A DNA stretch of 32,927 nt from NCBI GenBank assembly GCA_018623195.1, contig JAAZVY010000017.1, positions 1-32,927 of the forward strand. The letters run 5' to 3'. This document shows positions 1 through 6,707 of the stretch, in pieces. How positions within the stretch are numbered: the first letter of the stretch is position 1; the number at the start of each line of letters is the position of its first letter. Origin of the DNA: Flavobacteriaceae bacterium (GTDB lineage Bacteria > Bacteroidota > Bacteroidia > Flavobacteriales > Flavobacteriaceae). Below the pieces are notes generated by a model. The model saw nothing but the letters and a program-made list of their open reading frames with translations. It searched no databases and was not told the DNA's origin. Both the position numbers and the translations under genes were made by a program.

Positions 1-585
1 CAACATGGTCTGTTAAGGGAGTTCCCTTACAAGCATCTACTCTCTGAAGGAGATTTATCGAAATGGGTTAAGAAATACAAAGCATTTACCGAGCTTACCA
101 ATTCAAAGTATCCAGAGAATTCACCAGAAACGGTTCAGTTTTGGCCCTATGATTTTACTTTCACGAAGTCTTTTGGCTTTAATGAAAAAGGTCTTGAAAT
201 TACCTTTGAAATCGAGGCTGATGAAGAAATGCCTTTTATGCTTGGATATCATCCCGCCTTTAAAATTAACCCCGCTTATAAAGCCGAACTAATCGTTGAT
301 CAACAGACACACCCTATACAGAATGTTTTAGATGTGGGTTCTAAAGCCTATGAAATTGCTGATTCGAAACGGCTCATTTTAAAGAACGAGAAGTCAATAG
401 CTATCGAAACTGAAGGTTTTAATCACTTTATGTGCTGGACAGAAGTACCAGAAATGTTATGCATCGAGCCCATCACTTTCTATCCTGGCTCGGTGGAACA
501 GAAAGAATTACATCAAGGTTTTCAAACCATGAATGCCACTCAACGAACTTTCAAAACGCTGATATATCCCGCGGATCTTTTATAA
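1..585 (+). CDS. Aldose 1-epimerase family protein (LacX-like), 5' end outside window
   Basis: The reading frame is open from base 1 to the TAA at 583-585, giving 194 visible codons; the start lies outside the window, so the internal ATG at 229 is not the start. Near the visible N-terminus the segment QHGLLREF resembles the His-Gly-x-x-Arg segment of galactose-mutarotase-like enzymes. Further on GYHPAF carries the second conserved His and MCIEP is the usual late conserved segment. The family interconverts alpha and beta anomers of aldoses or acts on related sugar substrates in the cytoplasm; the exact sugar cannot be told. The last codons (Asp-Leu-Leu-stop) fall inside a DNA repeat that recurs at 728-773, so the extreme C-terminus was probably shaped by that repeat. 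Family assignment is good; substrate is unknown. Confidence 0.85.
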   Translation, partial: QHGLLREFPYKHLLSEGDLSKWVKKYKAFTELTNSKYPENSPETVQFWPYDFTFTKSFGFNEKGLEITFEIEADEEMPFMLGYHPAFKINPAYKAELIVDQQTHPIQNVLDVGSKAYEIADSKRLILKNEKSIAIETEGFNHFMCWTEVPEMLCIEPITFYPGSVEQKELHQGFQTMNATQRTFKTLIYPADLL

Positions 586-618
586 TGAGCAGCGAGGTGG
601 TGTGCTGGCCCCGACGGC
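573..618. repeat. Direct repeat copy 1 (46 bp), overlaps end of epimerase gene
   Basis: This segment matches 728-773 at 45 of 46 positions; the only difference is T586 versus A741. It begins with GGATCTTTTATAA, which is the right arm of the palindrome seen complete at 712-740, and continues into a GC-rich block containing GGTGGTGTGCTGGCCCCGAC. Here the left arm of the palindrome is missing and the stretch is used as the last codons of the upstream gene. Confidence 0.9.
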
Positions 619-632
619 GCGCGAATAGGTGA

Positions 633-653
633 TTAAGCTCCAGTGGAGCTTAA
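633..653. repeat. Palindrome 1 in the tmRNA-proximal repeat array
   Basis: A perfect inverted repeat with arms TTAAGCTCCA and TGGAGCTTAA around a single G. Its apex CC-A-GTGG resembles the apex CC-T-GTGG of the second palindrome, while the stems differ. It separates repeat unit A (about 586-630) from a degenerate unit B (about 655-711). It could fold as a hairpin in RNA from either strand. Confidence 0.85.
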
Positions 654-654
654 A

Positions 655-711
655 CGTGAGCGGCGAGATGGTGCGGTAGCAGGAATCGTGGAGCCGGAGA
701 CGTGCGAATGG
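655..711. repeat. Degenerate repeat unit B carrying a copy of the tmRNA 3' end
   Basis: Bases 657-680 are a diverged version of the GAGCAGCGAGGTGGTG block of the two better conserved units. Bases 684-699 are an exact 16-bp copy of AATCGTGGAGCCGGAG at 781-796, which spans the 3' terminus of tmRNA; after five differing bases, CGAA matches again, so the copy runs degenerately into the T-arm. The unit ends GTGCGAATGG just before palindrome 2, as unit A ends GCGCGAATAGG just before palindrome 1. Confidence 0.75.
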
Positions 712-740
712 TTATAAAAGATCCTGTGGATCTTTTATAA
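712..740. repeat. Palindrome 2, 13-bp perfect stem
   Basis: The arms TTATAAAAGATCC (712-724) and GGATCTTTTATAA (728-740) are exact reverse complements around TGT. It lies 46 bases beyond the 3' end of tmRNA and could act as a terminator for it on the minus strand, since the stem foot is A/T-rich. It is also the conserved head of the 46-bp direct repeat. Whether it is a terminator or a mobile REP-like hairpin cannot be decided from one locus. Confidence 0.85.
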
Positions 741-773
741 AGAGCAGCGAGGTGGTGTGCTGGCCCCGACGGC
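728..773. repeat. Direct repeat copy 2 (46 bp), between palindrome 2 and tmRNA
   Basis: Second copy of the 573-618 repeat (45 of 46 identical), 155 bp away. Its GC-rich tail runs to within 12 bases of the tmRNA 3' end. CGGCTC at 770-775 is complementary to GAGCCG at 789-794, which is the tmRNA acceptor strand, so the tmRNA precursor trailer could pair with the mature 3' strand. Confidence 0.88.
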
Positions 774-785
774 TCGAGAGAATCG

Positions 786-1182
786 TGGAGCCGGAGGGAC
801 TCGAACCCTCGTCCAAACAAGCAATGAAAACGCTTTCTACATGCTTAGACGTTGTTTGATTTTCGAAGAATAACTGATCAACGACAACCTATTATTCCCT
901 TAGCTTCTTTATTTGGAATAGTTCTCGAAGCAGGAACTATTCGATGTTGACTTTAATGGTGCCTCTTTAAAGAACGCCGCCAACAAGGGCTTTCTAGAGA
1001 CATTCAGCTCTCCCGCCTTGCGGGACTAGGCCAAATCCTACTGTAATTCAGATTATTAGGCAGCTAAAGCGTAAGTATTTTCGCCATTTAAAAAAGATGA
1101 AGTAGAGATTTACGAGCATTAACTTCATAGCTCGACATGCTTACGATTTGATTGATCTTGCTGTCAAATCCAAATCGGCCCC
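786..1182 (-). ncRNA. ssrA: Transfer-messenger RNA (tmRNA), tag GENTYALAA
   Basis: On the minus strand the gene starts GGGGCCGATTTGGATTTGAC, the classic tmRNA 5' end, and finishes with a T-arm (GGTTCGAGTCC) and CGGCTCCA. The 5' GGGGCCG and 3' CGGCTCC strands form a 7-bp acceptor stem with one G-U pair, and CCA is encoded. The tag reading frame at 1085-1053 reads GGC GAA AAT ACT TAC GCT TTA GCT GCC followed by two TAA stops, giving Gly-Glu-Asn-Thr-Tyr-Ala-Leu-Ala-Ala. The length of 397 nt fits a one-piece tmRNA. With SmpB it rescues stalled ribosomes and tags the nascent chain for proteolysis. A consensus promoter lies upstream at 1221-1214, leaving a 5' leader of roughly 25-30 nt to be removed, presumably by RNase P. 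Confidence 0.97.
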
Positions 1183-1213
1183 AATAAGAAAAAGAACGTG
1201 TTTTCTAAGGGGG

Positions 1214-1221
1214 CAAAGATA
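1214..1221 (-). promoter_or_regulatory. -7 promoter box of tmRNA
   Basis: On the minus strand TATCTTTG matches the Bacteroidota -7 consensus TAnnTTTG exactly, 31 bases upstream of the mature tmRNA 5' end. The surrounding 13-mer GCAAAGATAGCTA (plus strand 1213-1225) is identical to the one in front of folE at 19678-19690. No clear -33 TTTG is seen. Confidence 0.7.
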
Positions 1222-1236
1222 GCTAATCGCTGAGAA

Positions 1237-2346
1237 TTACTCTTCGATATTTAAGGTAAAGCTAATAGTAGGATGTGTTTGTGGAGCGGTAAAAGCCCCG
1301 AGTGCTTTAAAAGATAGATTTACTTCAGATATTCTCTCGATGGTCTTGATCTGTAATGTTTTTTGGCTCCCGGCTTCTAAGTTGAATACTGGAGAGTTTT
1401 CATAGAAAGTATAATCACTAACATTCTCTAGTAGTAGGTCGCTACTGCAATGATTGGTGAGGGTAATCTTCAATATTTTCGTGTCTGCAACATAGCCGTC
1501 AACTTCAATACCAATACTGGCTTTGAGTAGGGGGAGTAGAAATTCTTCTCGTCCGACTAGTAGGTCATTGTATGCGGCAACCGTGCGTTTTGCAAATAAG
1601 GCTTCTTTAAGGGATGCGATCGATCGCTCCTTCGTGAAGACCAGTGTAACAGGTCTTTGTAACCCTTTATTAGCATAATCCCATTCGATGAGGTCGTGAA
1701 CATCAGAGGTGGCCATGATGGTTAAATCTTTTTCGAGAGCGATACTTAGTGATTCTTCTGCATAGGCTCCAAAATTGATGACCTCAATACCGTGAAGTTT
1801 ATTTTGTTTGATCTGTTTCTTTTGAAAATCTCCTAATTCTGGATTTCCGTCTTTTTTCTGTGCCGACCATGAAGGATGATTCCAGAAAACAAAAGCATCC
1901 TGCTTTTTTGCTTGGTCAAAGGCATCTTGCGCCTGGTCTTGTAAAAGTGGGTTCGAGTCAGTGAGGAATAGTGCGTTATTGTGTCCGACAGGGGCACTTC
2001 TTGTGATCTCTGAACCAGGAATAATTAAAAGTTCGTGATCTTTGGCCTCCTCTAATGCTAATTCGTAGGCTCTGTTGCGATCAGGGTGAGGTATATCGGC
2101 GAGATGGGGCTGGTACTCTAGGTGCTCGGTAAGTGAGATGGCATCGAGGTTGTCCATTAGTGCTTCTTGAACTCTGATGGTAGGCCAAACATTTCCGTCA
2201 GAAAATACGCTGTGGATATGTAGGTCGGTACTTAGTGTTAGATATCCATCGATGTTTGGGAATTTAATTGGATTAACCCCTGAATGACTGTGATTCTGAG
2301 CGAATCCAAACACAGTGACAAATATTAGTAGATATCGAGCTTTCAT
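1237..2346 (-). CDS. Secreted PHP-domain phosphoesterase (Sb-PDE-like)
   Basis: The protein of 369 residues opens with a hydrophobic signal-like segment (residues about 5-17) and then a PHP metal-binding domain. Visible metal-site motifs are DLHIHSVFSDG (Asp41, His43, His45), LTEHLEY, IPGSEITR, FWNHPSW and TSDVHD. The PHP superfamily uses a trinuclear metal site to hydrolyse phosphoesters. Flavobacterial relatives are often named Sb-PDE family phosphodiesterase, but no substrate can be assigned here. The C-terminal 100 residues are beta-rich and of unknown role. Secretion to the periplasm or beyond is inferred from the N-terminus. The gene lies downstream of kdsA on the same strand, but it has a promoter box of its own and no evident functional link. 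Confidence 0.85.
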   Translation of the reverse strand: MKARYLLIFVTVFGFAQNHSHSGVNPIKFPNIDGYLTLSTDLHIHSVFSDGNVWPTIRVQEALMDNLDAISLTEHLEYQPHLADIPHPDRNRAYELALEEAKDHELLIIPGSEITRSAPVGHNNALFLTDSNPLLQDQAQDAFDQAKKQDAFVFWNHPSWSAQKKDGNPELGDFQKKQIKQNKLHGIEVINFGAYAEESLSIALEKDLTIMATSDVHDLIEWDYANKGLQRPVTLVFTKERSIASLKEALFAKRTVAAYNDLLVGREEFLLPLLKASIGIEVDGYVADTKILKITLTNHCSSDLLLENVSDYTFYENSPVFNLEAGSQKTLQIKTIERISEVNLSFKALGAFTAPQTHPTISFTLNIEE

Positions 2347-2363
2347 AGGTTTAGTCTTTTGAA

Positions 2364-2371
2364 CAAAAGTA
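2364..2371 (-). promoter_or_regulatory. -7 promoter box of PHP phosphoesterase gene
   Basis: TACTTTTG on the minus strand fits TAnnTTTG and ends 17 bases before the ATG at 2346. No good -33 element is visible. Readthrough from kdsA is also possible because no terminator is seen between the two genes. Confidence 0.5.
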
Positions 2372-2415
2372 TTTGAGTAAATGTTTCGGAAGCTTAATAA
2401 ACGGTTATGATTGCG

Positions 2416-3237
2416 TTATTCCAATTCGACAGCTACTTCTCTCAAGCGGGCAAGTTTGCTGATGAGACCCTCTGCCTTTTCAAGATCGAGCATATTCGCT
2501 CCATCGCTTTTTGCATTTTTTGGATCAAAATGGGTTTCTATAAATAGGCCATCTACACCAATGGCGACTCCAGCTTTGGCCATTGATTCAATCAGGGCAG
2601 GGCGTCCGCCAGTTACTCCCGAGCTTTGGTTGGGTTGCTGAAGTGAGTGAGTGACATCTAATACCACCGGGGCATATTGTTTCATTGTTGGGATTCCTCG
2701 ATAATCAATGACTAAATCTTGGTATCCAAACATCGAACCTCGTTCTGTGATCCAGCTCTTGTGATTTCCAACCTCACTTACTTTCTGAACGGCAAATTGC
2801 ATGCTTTCAGGACTCATAAACTGTCCTTTTTTTAAGTTAACCACTTTACCGGTTTCTGCAGCAGCGATTAATAAATCAGTTTGACGTACAAGAAAAGCGG
2901 GTATTTGTAATGCATCTACATATTCGGCAGCTAGCGCGGCATCAGACTCTTTGTGAATATCAGTAAGTGTAGGAACTGAAAAGGTTTCAGATACCTTTCG
3001 AAGAATCTTCAGCGCTTTTTCATCTCCAATTCCTGTAAATGAATCTACTCTGCTTCGGTTAGCCTTTTTGAAACTTCCTTTAAAGAAATAAGGGATTTTA
3101 TACTTGTCGGTAATCGTTACCAGTTTTTCGGCAATGCGCAGGGCCATCTCTTCTCCTTCAATAGCACAGGGGCCGGCAATTAAAAAGAATTGTTTGGAGT
3201 CAAGGTGTTTAAGGTTAGGAACGTCGAAATTCTTCAT
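2416..3237 (-). CDS. kdsA: 3-deoxy-8-phosphooctulonate (KDO-8-P) synthase, metal-dependent type
   Basis: The 273-residue protein has the family core: AGPCAIEGEE (residues 21-30), FFKGSFKKANRSR (51-63), NLKKGQFMSP, TERGSMFGYQDLVID and DVTHSLQQP. It condenses phosphoenolpyruvate with arabinose-5-phosphate to make KDO-8-phosphate for the lipopolysaccharide inner core, in the cytoplasm. Cys24, His197, Glu234 and Asp245 line up with the four metal ligands of the metallo-type enzyme known from Aquifex; the E. coli metal-free type has Asn in place of the Cys. The length is typical. The gene is divergent from typA, with consensus boxes for both in the shared upstream region. No Kdo partner gene lies next to it. 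Confidence 0.96.
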   Translation of the reverse strand: MKNFDVPNLKHLDSKQFFLIAGPCAIEGEEMALRIAEKLVTITDKYKIPYFFKGSFKKANRSRVDSFTGIGDEKALKILRKVSETFSVPTLTDIHKESDAALAAEYVDALQIPAFLVRQTDLLIAAAETGKVVNLKKGQFMSPESMQFAVQKVSEVGNHKSWITERGSMFGYQDLVIDYRGIPTMKQYAPVVLDVTHSLQQPNQSSGVTGGRPALIESMAKAGVAIGVDGLFIETHFDPKNAKSDGANMLDLEKAEGLISKLARLREVAVELE

Positions 3238-3268
3238 AAAAAATGCGATGTTTTAGCATTGAATCTAT

Positions 3269-3276
3269 CAAAGGTA
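3269..3276 (-). promoter_or_regulatory. -7 promoter box of kdsA
   Basis: TACCTTTG on the minus strand matches TAnnTTTG and ends 31 bases before the kdsA ATG, the leader length seen at other promoters in this window. Confidence 0.65.
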
Positions 3277-3308
3277 CTTTTTATTCACTTCTCGGTGTAA
3301 AATACCGC

Positions 3309-3316
3309 TATATTTG
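3309..3316 (+). promoter_or_regulatory. -7 promoter box of typA
   Basis: TATATTTG matches TAnnTTTG exactly and ends 33 bases before the ATG at 3350. The box overlaps the upstream ATG at 3314, which argues that the longer reading frame from 3314 is not the translated one. Confidence 0.7.
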
Positions 3317-3349
3317 CGCCGCCTTAAGGCACATATTTGGACCTATCCT

Positions 3350-5149
3350 ATGAAAACCATTAAGAACATCGCGATTATCGCACACGTTGACCACGGTAAG
3401 ACCACTTTGGTTGACAAGATTATGTATCACTGTCAGCTCTTCAGAGAGAATGAAAATAAGGGAGACCTTATTCTCGACAACAATGATCTCGAACGCGAAC
3501 GCGGAATTACCATTGTGTCTAAAAACGTATCGGTAATCTACAAGGGGATGAAGATTAATATCATCGACACTCCTGGTCACGCCGACTTCGGTGGTGAGGT
3601 AGAGCGAGTTTTAAATATGGCTGATGGGGTATTACTACTGGTAGACGCCTTTGAAGGTCCGATGCCGCAAACACGTTTTGTACTTCAAAAAGCGATTAGC
3701 CTAGGTCTTAAGCCTTGTGTGGTTGTAAATAAAGTAGATAAAGAGAATTGTACCCCAGACGAGGTGCATGAGAAGGTGTTTGATTTGATGTTCGAATTAG
3801 GGGCAGAAGAGTGGCAGTTAGATTTCCCAACGGTTTATGGTTCGGCTAAAAATGGTTGGATGAGCGATGATTGGAAGAACCCGACAACGACCATTGAACC
3901 TCTATTAGATATGGTTGTTGAACATATCCCTGAGTTCAAGCCAGAGGAGGGAACCACACAAATGCTGATTACTTCTTTAGACTACTCTTCTTTTACAGGA
4001 AGAATTGCAATCGGACGTCTACAGCGCGGTAGTATTGCAGAGGGTCAACAAGTGACCTTAGTGAAGAGAGATGGTTCTCAAATTAAGACTCGTGTAAAAG
4101 AGGTGTTTACTTTTGAAGGTTTAGGTCGTCAGAAAGTGACTGAGGTAAAAGCCGGTGATATTTGTGCTATCGTCGGTATGGAAGGTTTTGAAATTGGTGA
4201 TACCGTTGCTGATTTTGAAAACCCTGAGGCATTGCCATCCATTGCGATTGATGAGCCGACCATGAGTATGTTGTTTACCATTAACGACAGCCCTTTCTTT
4301 GGAAAGGACGGAAAGTTCGTTACTTCAAGACACATCAAAGAGCGTCTAGAAAAAGAGTTAGAAAAAAATCTTGCCCTTCGTGTTGAGCCAACCGATAGTG
4401 CAGACCGTTTTATTGTCTACGGACGTGGGGTTCTTCATTTATCGGTTCTTATCGAAACGATGCGTAGAGAGGGGTATGAAATACAAATCGGACAACCGCA
4501 GGTAATCATCAAAGAGATTGATGGAGTGAAGTGTGAGCCTGTTGAGCAATTGACTATTGATCTTCCTGAGGAGGTTTCGGGTAAGGCTGTTGAGATGGTT
4601 TCTATGCGTAAAGGTGAAATGATTAGCATGGAGTCACGCGGTGCCCGTATGTTTATCGAGTTTATCATTCCTTCCCGAGGTATCATTGGTCTAAGAAATC
4701 AATTACTTACTGCAACCGCAGGAGAGGCGATTATGGCACACCGATTCTTAGAGTATCAACCCGTTAAAGGCCCAATTCCTGGTCGAATTAACGGCTCAAT
4801 GGTGTCTCTCGAAAATGGTACTGCGATACCTTACTCCATTGACAAGCTTCAGGAGAGAGGTACGTTCTTTATCGATCCAGGAGAAGATATTTATGAAGGT
4901 CAAGTAATTGGAGAGAATTCTCGTGCCGATGATATGGGGGTTAATATCACTAAGACGAAGAAGCTTACAAACGTTCGAGCTTCAGGGTCAGATGATAAGG
5001 CTCGTATTGTACCTGCGATTAAATTTTCTTTAGAGCAGGCTTTAGAGTATATCCAGAAGGACGAGTACGTTGAGGTAACTCCAAATCATTTAAGATTGCG
5101 TAAGATCTTATTGAAAGAGACCGATAGAAAACGTTCTAAGGCTATTTAA
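3350..5149 (+). CDS. typA: Ribosome-associated translational GTPase TypA/BipA
   Basis: The protein has 599 residues from the ATG at 3350; a longer frame from 3314 would add 12 residues but its start sits in the promoter. The GTPase domain shows AHVDHGKTT (G1), the switch region [15 protein letters not shown] (G3) and NKVDK (G4). Domain II, an EF-G-like domain III/V pair and the BipA-specific C-terminal domain ending near [10 protein letters not shown] follow in order. BipA binds 70S ribosomes at the EF-G site and supports ribosome assembly and stress or cold adaptation. The stop codon lies inside the converging kinase gene, which overlaps by 8 bp. No terminator is visible between them. Confidence 0.96.
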   Translation: MKTIKNIAIIAHVDHGKTTLVDKIMYHCQLFRENENKGDLILDNNDLERERGITIVSKNVSVIYKGMKINIIDTPGHADFGGEVERVLNMADGVLLLVDAFEGPMPQTRFVLQKAISLGLKPCVVVNKVDKENCTPDEVHEKVFDLMFELGAEEWQLDFPTVYGSAKNGWMSDDWKNPTTTIEPLLDMVVEHIPEFKPEEGTTQMLITSLDYSSFTGRIAIGRLQRGSIAEGQQVTLVKRDGSQIKTRVKEVFTFEGLGRQKVTEVKAGDICAIVGMEGFEIGDTVADFENPEALPSIAIDEPTMSMLFTINDSPFFGKDGKFVTSRHIKERLEKELEKNLALRVEPTDSADRFIVYGRGVLHLSVLIETMRREGYEIQIGQPQVIIKEIDGVKCEPVEQLTIDLPEEVSGKAVEMVSMRKGEMISMESRGARMFIEFIIPSRGIIGLRNQLLTATAGEAIMAHRFLEYQPVKGPIPGRINGSMVSLENGTAIPYSIDKLQERGTFFIDPGEDIYEGQVIGENSRADDMGVNITKTKKLTNVRASGSDDKARIVPAIKFSLEQALEYIQKDEYVEVTPNHLRLRKILLKETDRKRSKAI

Positions 5150-5873
5150 CCGCAGCGGCGGCTCCAACAATTCCCGCATTATTTTTTAAAGCGGCAACTC
5201 TGATTGGTGTATTGGCAGTGATCAGATGTTTGTATTCGTCGTAACGCTTTGATAGTCCTCCGCCTAGTATAAAAAGGTCTGGTGCTACAAGTAGTTCGGT
5301 AATCTTTAAAAACTTGCTGAACCTTTCGGCCCATTTCTCTAGTTCTAATTCTTCACGTTGCATCGCTCCATTTGAAGCCCAATCTTCAATTTTTTTAAAT
5401 TTTTTGTAGGGTATTTGTCCTAACTCGAAATTAGGGATAAGTTCACCATTATAGAACGCACCGCTACCGAGGCCTGTACCAATGGTAATCATTAGAACAA
5501 GTCCTGTTTCGCCTTTACCTACTCCGTAGTTCATAGTGGCATATCCGGCTGCATCGGCATCATTAACTACGGTAAAATCTAAACCCGTTTGTTCTTTAAA
5601 GATTTCGCTTACATTTTGATTTTTCCACGACTTGTGTAAGTTGCCGCTGGAAAGGCAGACTCCGTTTTTAATAATGGTTGGGAAACCTACGCCCACTTTT
5701 CCCTTGTAGTCAAAATGACTAACGATTTTACCCACTGCTTTGGCCATACTTTTAGGGTTCCTTTTTTGAGGTGTTGGAACTCTGAATCGGTCGCTGACAA
5801 GCTCACCGGTTAAAGGGTCTACAAGAGCTCCTTTCATTCCTGTTCCTCCAATATCAATACCAAGTACAGCCAT
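5142..5873 (-). CDS. ppgK: ROK-family sugar kinase, polyphosphate glucokinase-like
   Basis: The 243-residue protein starts with the phosphate-binding loop GIDIGGTGMKGALVD and contains VGVGFPTIIKNGVC, NDADAAGYA (catalytic Asp region), TIGTGLGSGAFYNG (second phosphate loop) and LFILGGGLSKRYDEY. The early VGFPTIIKNG and the lack of the Zn-binding CxCG motif found in ROK repressors and many glucokinases fit the polyphosphate/ATP glucokinase branch. It would phosphorylate glucose to glucose-6-phosphate in the cytoplasm using polyphosphate or ATP. The donor cannot be proved from sequence. The gene converges with typA and its last 8 bases overlap the typA end. Confidence 0.82.
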   Translation of the reverse strand: MAVLGIDIGGTGMKGALVDPLTGELVSDRFRVPTPQKRNPKSMAKAVGKIVSHFDYKGKVGVGFPTIIKNGVCLSSGNLHKSWKNQNVSEIFKEQTGLDFTVVNDADAAGYATMNYGVGKGETGLVLMITIGTGLGSGAFYNGELIPNFELGQIPYKKFKKIEDWASNGAMQREELELEKWAERFSKFLKITELLVAPDLFILGGGLSKRYDEYKHLITANTPIRVAALKNNAGIVGAAAAVK

Positions 5874-5894
5874 AAGTAGTTGTTTTAAGGGCTA

Positions 5895-5902
5895 CAAATA
5901 AA
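5895..5902 (-). promoter_or_regulatory. Possible -7 box of the ROK kinase gene (one mismatch)
   Basis: TTTATTTG on the minus strand differs from TAnnTTTG at one position and ends 22 bases before the ATG at 5873. It is a weak call, made mainly because of position. Confidence 0.3.
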
Positions 5903-5910
5903 TAGATTTT

Positions 5911-6600
5911 TTAAGAACCGACGGGTTCTAACTGATGAATCCCTTGATTTTCACAACGAATTACGGGGTGATTATACCTTTTAATCAATCGGTAGTCATG
6001 TGTGGCTAAAATTACCGTGTTGCCTTTACGATGAAGTTCTTCAAACAAATCCATCACTTCTATGGCAGTTTCGGGGTCCAGATTTCCCGTTGGCTCATCA
6101 GCAATGATGAGTTCAGGATCATTTAAAAGTGCTCGGGCAATCGCTATGCGTTGTTTTTCTCCGCCAGAGAGGTGATGTATAAATCGTTCATGTTTACCCG
6201 AGATTCCAACTTTATCGAGAGTTTTCATGATTCGATCCTTTCGGTCTGATGCAGATTTCCATCCGGTTGCTTTTAGGACGACGTCAAGATTGTCAAAAAC
6301 ATCACGGTCGTCAAGCAATCTAAAATCTTGAAACACGATACCTAATTGTCTTCTCAGTGTCGGTAATTCGCTCTCTTTTAGTTTCGCCAAATTGAAGGAC
6401 TTGAAACTTGCTGTACCCTTACTAATCTGGGTGTCTCCGTAGATTGCTTTCAGAAGACTGCTTTTGCCAGAACCTGTTTTGCCAATCAAGTAGAGGTAAT
6501 CACCTTTATTGACTTCGAGAGATACCTCTTTTAAAATCACCTCGTTTCTAATCCCAATATCTGCAGACTGCAAGCTTAACAGCAACTGGTGTGAGCTCAT
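5911..6600 (-). CDS. ftsE: ABC transporter ATP-binding protein, FtsE-like
   Basis: A 229-residue single nucleotide-binding domain with Walker A IGKTGSGKSSLL, Q-loop VFQDFRLLDDRDVFDN, signature HHLSGGEKQRIAIARAL, Walker B LIIADEPTGNLD and the H-loop ILATHDYRLI. The FQDFRLL form of the Q-loop and the short overall length are typical of FtsE, which pairs with the membrane protein FtsX to activate peptidoglycan hydrolases at the septum. No ftsX is adjacent; in Bacteroidota it is often encoded elsewhere. Other small ABC ATPases of the MacB/LolD type remain a less likely alternative. The stop lies 37 bp upstream of the kinase start on the same strand, so the two may be cotranscribed. Confidence 0.8.
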   Translation of the reverse strand: MSSHQLLLSLQSADIGIRNEVILKEVSLEVNKGDYLYLIGKTGSGKSSLLKAIYGDTQISKGTASFKSFNLAKLKESELPTLRRQLGIVFQDFRLLDDRDVFDNLDVVLKATGWKSASDRKDRIMKTLDKVGISGKHERFIHHLSGGEKQRIAIARALLNDPELIIADEPTGNLDPETAIEVMDLFEELHRKGNTVILATHDYRLIKRYNHPVIRCENQGIHQLEPVGS

Positions 6601-6707
6601 TAATTCTTTTTTGATTCTCTAAAGTTAGCAAATAGAGAACTTACAAATTGAGGATTATTTAGATGATCTAGGTTTTTACTATTTTCAAACTCCAAATTTA
6701 AAATGCT

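Noticed and set aside
684-699. Second tRNA or tmRNA gene at the duplicated 3' end
   Set aside because: Only the acceptor strand and a degenerate T-arm are present; there is no 5' partner or anticodon arm.
573-796. CRISPR array
   Set aside because: Only two near-identical repeats with dissimilar, palindromic contents between them; no regular spacers and no cas genes nearby.
3314-3349. N-terminal extension of typA from an upstream ATG
   Set aside because: The ATG lies within the TATATTTG promoter box and homologues begin at MKTIKNIAI-like sequence.
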